In this document: positions 33,121 through 38,007 of the stretch, in pieces
Layout of the letters: each line of letters begins with the position of its first letter
Numbering within the stretch: position 1 is the stretch's first letter
Assembly: GCA_947258715.1 (NCBI GenBank)
Contig: CAMYJH010000039.1
Location: 1-38,007 of the forward strand
Length of the DNA stretch: 38,007 nucleotides
Source: an uncultured Gammaproteobacteria bacterium
GTDB lineage: Bacteria > Pseudomonadota > Gammaproteobacteria > HK1
Direction of reading: 5' to 3'
Made by a program: the position numbers and the translations under genes
The notes under the pieces: generated by a model
Databases searched by the model: none
The model's input: the letters and a program-made list of their open reading frames with translations, nothing else
What the model was told of the DNA's origin: nothing

Positions 33121-33284
33121 GGGGACAGTATACTTATTTCCGATAATTGCCCTCCCCCGGAGAAAAGGGGTCAAGAAAAAGGGTACGGGGACCTAAAAAG
33201 GGGACGTACTTATTTTCCTGCACCTGAGCGATTTAACCCAGTCGAGATGACTTGTGCGAAATAGGTGCCGGGACCGAAATATTC
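33121..33284. repeat. Mixed repeat remnants upstream of the Usp gene
   Basis: GGGGACAGTATACTTATTTC (family 5) lies at 33121-33140, a REP2-like left arm (AAAAAGGGGACGTACTTATT) at about 33195-33217, and a family 4 unit (GGTGCCGGGACCGAAATATT) at 33264-33284. No gene is seen. Confidence 0.85.
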
Positions 33285-33296
33285 TTTCCGCTCAGA

Positions 33297-34331
33297 CTAA
33301 GCGCGCGGGCTGAAGTACTCGGTCAATGCGGTCTCGTAACCGAACAGCGCGGGCGTGCCGCCGGTGTGAATGAAACCGAGCCGGGCGCCCTGCGGCACCT
33401 GCCCTTGCTCCACCAGGTGAATCAGGCCCGCCAGGGTCTTGGCCGAATACACCGGATCGAGCATCAACGCCTCCAGGGACGCGCCCCGGGACATCGCGGA
33501 CAGGGTGGCATCGTTCAGCCGCCCGTAGCCTGGCGCCAGCACGTCGTCGCGGACGATCACGTCGGAAGCATCGATGAGCCCGTTCCTGCCGATGAGCGCC
33601 GCTATCTCCCCGGCCCGGCGCACTATTCGCGGGTGCTGCAGGTCGGTGCCGCGGCGCACGCATATGCCGTACACGGGCAGGTCGAGCCCAAGCGCTCTCA
33701 GGCCCACCAGAAATCCGGCATGGGTGAGTCCGCTCCCCGAAGGTATGACGACGCCGTCCAGCTTAAGACGCGACGCTTTCATCTGGTTCGCCATCTCCAC
33801 CGCCGCCACTACGTAGCCGAGCCCGCCGATGGGCGGGTAGTCGATACCCAGATGAATGACGTACGGACGCCGGCCCTCCGCTTCGAGGCCCTCCGCCAGC
33901 CGGTGCAGGTTCGCATCCGCCGCCGCCTCGTTTTCACCCTCGGGGAAGTAGTGGATGGTGGCCCCCAGCAAGCGGTCCAGGAGCACGTTCCCCGATGCCT
34001 TGTAAGTGGCGTCCTTGCCGGGCACCCGGTCTTCGAGCTGGATGTGAATGTCCATCCCGAGCTGCCTGGCTCCGGCCGCCGCCAGTCGCACGAAGTTCGA
34101 CTGCACCGCCCCGGTGATCAACACGGTGTCGGCGTTTGCCGCCTTGGCCGCTCCCAGGTAGAACTCCAGCTGCCTGACCTTGTTGCCGCCGAAGGCGAGC
34201 CCCGTGCAGTCATCGCGCTTGACGTGAACCTCCACGCCCAGGGATTCACTCAGGTTGGGCGCGGCGTCGATGGGCGTGGGCGTGTGGCCGAGACGCACCC
34301 GCGGAAAAGAATCCAGCTCGATGATGTTCAT
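33297..34331 (-). CDS. D-cysteine desulfhydrase / ACC deaminase-like PLP enzyme
   Basis: A 344-residue fold-type II PLP enzyme. The cofactor lysine is K51 in LAFGGNKVRQLEF, followed by the Ser/Asn segment TGAVQSNFVRLAAA and the phosphate-binding loop VIPSGSGLTHAG; the C-terminal part contains FIHTGGTPALFGY. The family includes D-cysteine desulfhydrase (D-cysteine to pyruvate, sulfide and ammonia), ACC deaminase and L-cysteate sulfo-lyase (CuyA). CuyA is a credible alternative in a marine bacterium, but sequence inspection cannot separate these. The ATG at 34331 is the natural start. Only repeats precede it, and no sulfonate transporter or cysteate genes are nearby. Confidence 0.85.
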   Translation of the reverse strand: MNIIELDSFPRVRLGHTPTPIDAAPNLSESLGVEVHVKRDDCTGLAFGGNKVRQLEFYLGAAKAANADTVLITGAVQSNFVRLAAAGARQLGMDIHIQLEDRVPGKDATYKASGNVLLDRLLGATIHYFPEGENEAAADANLHRLAEGLEAEGRRPYVIHLGIDYPPIGGLGYVVAAVEMANQMKASRLKLDGVVIPSGSGLTHAGFLVGLRALGLDLPVYGICVRRGTDLQHPRIVRRAGEIAALIGRNGLIDASDVIVRDDVLAPGYGRLNDATLSAMSRGASLEALMLDPVYSAKTLAGLIHLVEQGQVPQGARLGFIHTGGTPALFGYETALTEYFSPRA

Positions 34332-34342
34332 GGCGACTAAGG

Positions 34343-34495
34343 TAGGAAAAGGGGATTAGGAAAAGGGTAGAAAAAGGGGACGCAAAAAATGAAAAAGGGG
34401 ACGCACTTATTTATGGGCCCGCGTAACCATTACAAAAAGGTACAAAAAGGGGACGCACTTATTTTCTCTACAAAAAGGGGACGCACTTATTTTCT
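34343..34495. repeat. Run of REP2 left arms
   Basis: AAAAAGGGGACGCAC-type arms recur in the same orientation at about 34374, 34391, 34445 and 34472, plus degenerate GGAAAAGGGG copies from 34343. No facing right arm follows nearby. The remainder of the gap to 34721 is AT-rich and holds a family 4 half (TTCGGCCCCGGCCTC at about 34598) but no convincing gene. Confidence 0.92.
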
Positions 34496-34721
34496 CCGCT
34501 CCTATTATTAGTTTGGTATATTGCGAACAATACGATAATTGTTGGGGAATGTGGGAAAAAATTATTAACGACTTTGTAATTAAGAGAAAGAGTACGTTTC
34601 GGCCCCGGCCTCATTTCTGTGATGTTCCTGATACCGAGAGCAAGTTTATTACAACGATGCCGAAACGACGGATTGCAATCCGTCTTTCGGGCGTCCTAAT
34701 CGTAGTTACGCGTCATCGGGC

Positions 34722-35120
34722 GTGGTGGAAGAGCAACCCTACCCGCGAAATCTGCCCAGCGACGAACTGATCTGCCTGCCGTTTCTGGACACAGACACGA
34801 CCAGGGAGATGCCCGCAGCCAACGCTGAACTCAAGGCGCGGGGCTATCCCAGCTGGTTTGTTCGCCTCCTTCGAGGCATCGCCCGCCCTGCGCTCTGGTA
34901 CCAAGTCCTAGCCTGGGAGTGGGGGTCTCTCGGCGCCTATGATGTCTTCCTGGGGTACAGTATCCTCTTCGTCATCGCGTCTCCGTTCATTGCGATGCTC
35001 TCGAAACTCGTCTTTGGAACCTTCTTCTGGGGAGCTGCCCCGCTTGCTGCTGGGCTTCTCCTCTTTGCGGCCGCTTGGCTCGGTCTCTCGACGGAACGGG
35101 TGGACGACGATGGGACGTAA
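34722..35120 (+). CDS. Hypothetical protein with two C-terminal membrane segments
   Basis: A 132-residue frame from a GTG (34722, or the next codon). The N-terminal 55 residues are soluble (SDELICLPFLDTDTTREM). Hydrophobic stretches VFLGYSILFVIASPFIAML and FFWGAAPLAAGLLLFAAAWLG make a likely membrane hairpin. I do not recognise the family. It ends 20 bp before the chosen RAYT2 start, and the two could be co-transcribed. The start is poorly supported because no ribosome site is visible. Confidence 0.5.
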   Translation: MVEEQPYPRNLPSDELICLPFLDTDTTREMPAANAELKARGYPSWFVRLLRGIARPALWYQVLAWEWGSLGAYDVFLGYSILFVIASPFIAMLSKLVFGTFFWGAAPLAAGLLLFAAAWLGLSTERVDDDGT

Positions 35121-35139
35121 GCCAAGGAGGGCTCGAAAG

Positions 35140-35841
35140 ATGCCAAGGAAGGCGAGGATTCTCTTGCCCCACACCCCTCATCACCTGGTTCAGCGCGGTC
35201 ATAATCGTGACAGCGTGTTCGCCGAGCCGAGTGATTACCGCTATTACCTCGAGACGCTCGTCGAGTGGAAGCAGGCCTTACGCTTGAAGCTGTATGCCTA
35301 CTGCCTGATGACCAATCATGTGCATCTTATCGTCGAGCCCGGGGAAGCGGCGTTCACCGTGGGCAAGCTGATGCGGCGTCTGGCCGGGCGTCAGACCCGG
35401 CTGGTGAACACGCTAGAAGGACGGACCGGGACGTTGTGGTCTGGGCGTTACAAGGCGAGCCCCATTCAGACCGACCGATATCTGCTGGCGTGCTCGCGCT
35501 ATGTCCAGCTCAATCCGGTGCGAGCGGGCATCGTGTCGGTTCCCGGGGAGTATGCCTGGTCGAGCTACCGGCTCAAGGTCGGGGGCGCATGGCCGGAGTG
35601 GCTTGACGAAGACCCCTGCTATCGCGGGCTTGGTGAGAGCAGCGGCGAGCGTGCGAGGCTATACCGCAACTTCGTCGAGGGGGAGACCGATGCCGGGGAG
35701 CAGGCGCTCATTCGAGCGGCGCTGAACCGCAACCAGCTCACGGGCGACAACCGATTTGTCGAAGAGGTTGAACAACGGATCGGCTGCCGGATCGAGCTTA
35801 GGGGTCGAGGCCGCCCGCCGAAAGGAAAAAATAAAAAATAA
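35140..35841 (+). CDS. REP-associated tyrosine transposase (RAYT2, Y1_Tnp family)
   Basis: A 233-residue RAYT of a different subgroup from RAYT1. It begins MPRKARILLPHTPHHLVQRG, then NRDSVF, typical of the longer RAYT/transposase type. The HUH motif is in CLMTNHVHLIVEP, the structural segment is TGTLWSGRYKASPI, and the catalytic Tyr is in YVQLNPVRAGIV. The extended C-terminus (FVEEVEQRIGCRIELRGRGR) ends with basic residues PPKGKNKK. The ATG at 35140 is chosen because AGGAGG lies about 9 bp upstream. Its stop codon TAA is itself part of AAATAAGTGCGTCCCC, the right arm of REP2. This physical link and the abundance of REP2 make REP2 its probable substrate. It shares little sequence with RAYT1 beyond the family motifs. 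Confidence 0.93.
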   Translation: MPRKARILLPHTPHHLVQRGHNRDSVFAEPSDYRYYLETLVEWKQALRLKLYAYCLMTNHVHLIVEPGEAAFTVGKLMRRLAGRQTRLVNTLEGRTGTLWSGRYKASPIQTDRYLLACSRYVQLNPVRAGIVSVPGEYAWSSYRLKVGGAWPEWLDEDPCYRGLGESSGERARLYRNFVEGETDAGEQALIRAALNRNQLTGDNRFVEEVEQRIGCRIELRGRGRPPKGKNKK

Positions 35842-35858
35842 GTGCGTCCCCTTTTCTG
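35835..35858. repeat. REP2 right arm fused to the 3' end of RAYT2
   Basis: AAAAAATAAGTGCGTCCCCT follows without a break from the last lysine codons of RAYT2, and the TAA in it is the stop codon. It is the boundary expected of a RAYT and its cognate repeat. Confidence 0.93.
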
Positions 35859-35911
35859 GTGAAAGGTCGTCAACCATAATTGAACGCTGACAGACGCGAG
35901 GTCATGCACGC

Positions 35912-36712
35912 ATGAAGTTCAACGAGCTTGGCGAATATGACAAGAAGCTGAATCGCTACCTGCGGCTCAACACCTTCCCGGTAGCTGTAAGGTTCCTGCG
36001 AAGCTGGGACGAGGTGCCCGAGCGGGCGAAGCGGCCTCTGAAAGACCTGGGCAACCGCTTCACCACCTGCCAGGCGATTGCCCTATCGCGCCGCTTTGGC
36101 TGGGTGATTGCACTCGGACGCGAGGACAGCAGCTGCGTCCTCGGCGCCATGGCGCTTGGGTTAGAGAAGCGTTTACCACACTATACCGAGGGCAACCTCT
36201 GTGTGGATCTCTACACCGACAATCTGGAGGCAGGGCGCCTCAGCGAGGAAAGCGTGCCGAGACTTCCCGAGGGAAAATACGTCGGCGTAGTCACAGCCCC
36301 GCTCCAGCACACGAGCTTCGAACCGGATTCCATTGTCATCTACGGCAATGGCGCGCAGATCATGCGTCTGGGACAGGCCTACCTGTGGAAGCGCGGCGGT
36401 ACATTGAAGAGTGAGTTTCGGGGGCGCGTCGACTGCGCCGATCTCGCCATCGCCCCGATAATCAAGGGGGAGCCACAGATGATCGTGCCCTGCAGTGGCG
36501 ATCGCATCTTCGGCCAGGTCCAGGACAACGAATTAGCCTTCGGTTTTCCATTCTCTCTGATGGATGAAATCGTCGAAGGGCTCGAGGAAAGCCATAAGGT
36601 AGGGACGCGCTATCCTGTCACTAACTGGCTCAGCTACACTGGCGGATTTCCGCCCTCATACGATGAATACCGCAAGATGCTCGACGACACCGGACCGCCG
36701 AGCGCAGATTGA
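35912..36712 (+). CDS. DUF169 domain-containing protein
   Basis: A 266-residue protein of the DUF169 family. It has an N-terminal FPVAVRFLRSWDEVP, a TTCQAIALSRRFGWVIALG core, and DSSCVLGAMALGLEK with a conserved cysteine. Two central cysteines (CADLAIAPI, MIVPCSGDR) follow. The family is widespread in anaerobes and Proteobacteria; no biochemical role is established as far as I know. The ATG at 35912 gives the expected N-terminus, with weak GAGGT about 12 bp upstream. It follows RAYT2 and converges with the DUF423 gene; no operon partner is apparent. Confidence 0.85.
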   Translation: MKFNELGEYDKKLNRYLRLNTFPVAVRFLRSWDEVPERAKRPLKDLGNRFTTCQAIALSRRFGWVIALGREDSSCVLGAMALGLEKRLPHYTEGNLCVDLYTDNLEAGRLSEESVPRLPEGKYVGVVTAPLQHTSFEPDSIVIYGNGAQIMRLGQAYLWKRGGTLKSEFRGRVDCADLAIAPIIKGEPQMIVPCSGDRIFGQVQDNELAFGFPFSLMDEIVEGLEESHKVGTRYPVTNWLSYTGGFPPSYDEYRKMLDDTGPPSAD

Positions 36713-36717
36713 AGTCC

Positions 36718-37116
36718 CTATCTTATTGCTGAGTTCGAAGCCTTGAGCACGGCAACGCAGAATAGGACCCAGGCGAGTACAAATGCCACGCCGCCGATCG
36801 GTGTAATCGCCCCGAGCCAACGCGCCCCAGTTACGCTCAAGAGATAGAGACTGCCGGAGAACAACGCGATCCCGGCAAACATTGTCCAGCCTGCCGATTT
36901 CAAGTAACCCGAGCCCGGCAACCATGCTGCCACCACGCCGATGGCAATCAAACCGAGTCCATGAATCGCGTGATAAAGAATTGCTGTGTGGTAGACGGCC
37001 ATCATGTCGCTGGAAATCCGTGCCTTCAGAGCATGCGCACCGAACGCGCCCAACACGACCACCATGGCCGCATTGATTCCGCCGAGAACGAGAAAAAACT
37101 TCGCGAGCGCAGGCAC
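36718..37116 (-). CDS. DUF423 small membrane protein (YgdD-like)
   Basis: A product of about 132 residues with four hydrophobic helices. The signature is KFFLVLGGINAAMVVVLGAF, then GAHALKARI. YHTAILYHAIHGLGLIAIGV and FAGIALFSGSLYLLSVTGAR also match the family. DUF423 proteins are inner-membrane proteins of unknown function. The GTG at 37116 is chosen because it gives the usual N-terminus two residues before the first helix. The longer frame from a TTG at 37164 would translate a GGGGACAGTATAC repeat. The stop is 6 bp from the DUF169 stop, so the genes converge almost end to end. Confidence 0.88.
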   Translation of the reverse strand: MPALAKFFLVLGGINAAMVVVLGAFGAHALKARISSDMMAVYHTAILYHAIHGLGLIAIGVVAAWLPGSGYLKSAGWTMFAGIALFSGSLYLLSVTGARWLGAITPIGGVAFVLAWVLFCVAVLKASNSAIR

Positions 37117-37137
37117 GTGAGATTTCTTGCGAACTCC

Positions 37138-37156
37138 GGGGACAGTATACCTATTT
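37138..37156. repeat. Repeat family 5 (GGGGACAGTATACCTATTT)
   Basis: It differs by one base from the copy at 33121-33139. Its GGGGAC start and CTTATTT-like end resemble REP2, suggesting a related but distinct palindrome-recognition unit. Confidence 0.75.
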
Positions 37157-37196
37157 AATTTCAAGGCTTTCGGAAAATGAAATTTCCGGCTCTGAC

Positions 37197-37463
37197 TTAC
37201 CTCAACTGGCTGTCTTTGCTGCCCCGGCGGTTGTAACCGGGGGCTTGCGTTCGTTTTCGGTCAACATCGGTCTGGCAGCCGACACACAGTCGCACGCCGG
37301 GGATCGCGCTGCGGCGCGCTTCGGGAATCTCGGCGCCGCATTCCGCACAGTGGCTCAGGCTCTTTCCTTTAGGCAACTGGCTTCGCGCGCGCGTGACGGC
37401 GTCTTCCACGCTGGCATCGATCTGATCTTGGACTGCCCCGTCTTTTGCCCAGCCACCCGCCAT
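37197..37463 (-). CDS. DksA/TraR-family C4 zinc finger protein (YbiI-like)
   Basis: An 88-residue protein. Its N-terminal helix (MAGGWAKDGAVQDQIDASVE) is followed by a C4 zinc finger CAECGAEIPEARRSAIPG, then VRLCVGCQ, with the spacing CxxC-x17-CxxC of DksA/TraR proteins. The short length resembles YbiI-type members, which lack the DksA coiled coil and its tip. They may bind the RNA polymerase secondary channel, but the role of short forms is unclear. The start is well supported: GAAGGAGG lies about 8 bp before the ATG at 37463. Confidence 0.9.
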   Translation of the reverse strand: MAGGWAKDGAVQDQIDASVEDAVTRARSQLPKGKSLSHCAECGAEIPEARRSAIPGVRLCVGCQTDVDRKRTQAPGYNRRGSKDSQLR

Positions 37464-37540
37464 GACCCAACCTCCTTCATCACGTCAAACTGCCACTACG
37501 ATAACAAACCGGGCGACTCCCGGCATGCCGAGTTGGGGGA

Positions 37541-37568
37541 ACGGTCCCGGAGTCGACTATTTGACTTT
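37541..37568. repeat. Repeat family 3 copy at the end of the rubrerythrin-like remnant
   Basis: ACGGTCCCGGAGTCGACTAT followed by TTGACTTT. It touches the stop codon of the broken rubrerythrin-like frame, another example of a repeat at a gene end. Confidence 0.8.
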
Positions 37569-37785
37569 CAGCCGGTGATTCCGAGCGTCTCCGGATCGAC
37601 ATACGCGAAGTTGCTGGGGTCCCGCTGGCAGATAGGACAGTGGTCTTGGGTACCTTCGACTGGACGGAGCCGCAGATCGGGCACAAGTAGTAGCGCTCGG
37701 ACCTCTCGTCGATGCGCCGTGCAACAGTCCCGAAGAAGGCGGGAGAATAGCGTCTGATCTTGTCCAAAGCGTCCCGGTGCTGCAC
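37568..37785 (-). pseudogene. Rubrerythrin-like zinc-ribbon remnant, N-truncated and frameshifted
   Basis: The upstream frame (from GTG 37785) reads DALDKIRRYSPAFFGTVARR, then SERYYLCPICGSVQSKVPKT. The downstream frame continues CPICQRDPSNFAYVDPETLG to a stop at 37568. Together they form a rubredoxin-like ribbon CPIC...CPIC as found at the C-terminus of rubrerythrin-type proteins. A 1-base shift near 37645-37655 separates the halves. No diiron ferritin-like domain is found upstream, so the gene also lacks its N-terminus. An error in the sequence could explain the shift but not the truncation. Confidence 0.65.
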
Positions 37786-38007
37786 GTGGGGCGCCCACGA
37801 GGGGGATCGATTGCGGATCGATGGAGTCAGTCTCGATTGATTTTGGACGACGAACGTAAATCGAAATCAATGAAGTTTGACAATACTGATCTCTCCGACC
37901 CTATTTATCCGACGAGTTATGGTTTGCCGTAACCGCGAGGTCGGCACGCATCCAGCAGTCTGATCACCAGAAGCTTGATCGTCGCTCGGTGGGGCCAGGC
38001 TTACGCA
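37786..38007. other. Terminal stretch with no recognisable feature
   Basis: I see no coding frame with family signatures, no repeat of the five families and no clear promoter. The window may end inside an intergenic region or before another gene. Confidence 0.4.

Noticed and set aside
34513..34770. 85-codon frame in the gap before the membrane protein
   Set aside because: Atypical composition, no motif, and overlap with a better supported frame; part of it translates a family 4 repeat.
34939..35139. Longer start for RAYT2
   Set aside because: It would overlap the preceding gene extensively; AGGAGG correctly spaced before the ATG at 35140 and the family N-terminus support the shorter form.
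37117..37164. TTG start for the DUF423 gene
   Set aside because: The added residues translate a GGGGACAGTATAC repeat and are not family-like.

Overview
The window looks like part of a gammaproteobacterial chromosome, possibly from an uncultured marine or sediment lineage. This rests on gene content (a sarcosine/dimethylglycine dehydrogenase beside an MttB-family methyltransferase, an H+-pyrophosphatase, a DUF1127 protein, a DksA-like zinc finger) and on very dense REP-type palindromes. It is an inference, since no rRNA or other marker gene is present. Most genes are GC-rich; about 9.93-14.9 kb is visibly AT-richer and looks acquired.

Layout. 0-1 kb: a RAYT transposase (RAYT1) between copies of its likely REP, including six tandem 61-bp units. 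1-9.9 kb: a metabolic block with a DMGDH/SARDH-like flavoprotein, a non-pyrrolysine MttB-type methyltransferase, a serine-glyoxylate-type aminotransferase and a 970-residue FAD/Fe-S oxidoreductase, fitting methylated-amine, one-carbon and glyoxylate/glycine metabolism. 10.2-13.9 kb: a defence island with a Pycsar-like pair (PycTM/DUF5706 membrane effector, then a class III nucleotide cyclase), followed in the same reading frame by a PIN-like nuclease separated from the cyclase by one TAA, then an orphan ExE-type nuclease-like protein. 14-16.7 kb: two six-TM membrane proteins (one with a duplicated 5' fragment) and a zinc alcohol dehydrogenase. 16.8-18.0 kb: a complete IS30-family element inserted inside a palindromic repeat. 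18.1-18.7 kb: an integron-cassette-like gene with an attC-like site. 18.9-26.1 kb: a secreted CARDB/PPC protein, a ComEC-like metallo-beta-lactamase-fold protein, cytochrome P460, a lipoprotein, a frameshifted GFA-family gene, and a divergent ArsR regulator/DUF1127 pair. 26.3-37.9 kb: H+-PPase, rhomboid protease, MFS transporter, SDR, universal stress protein, a D-cysteine desulfhydrase-like enzyme, a second RAYT (RAYT2), DUF169, DUF423, a DksA-like zinc finger and a broken rubrerythrin-like gene.

The dominant non-coding theme is dispersed palindromes. REP1 (core GGCGCAATACG...CTATTGCGCC) clusters around RAYT1. REP2 (GGGGACGCACTTATTTT and its complement) occupies many intergenic gaps and abuts RAYT2. 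Three more families occur: CCGGTCCCGGAGTTGACTAT, GTGCCGGGGCCG, and GGGGACAGTATACTTATTT. Several genes take their stop codon, and one lipoprotein probably its start codon, from these repeats. The most notable candidate system is the Pycsar-like cyclase/effector operon with its PIN-like third component.
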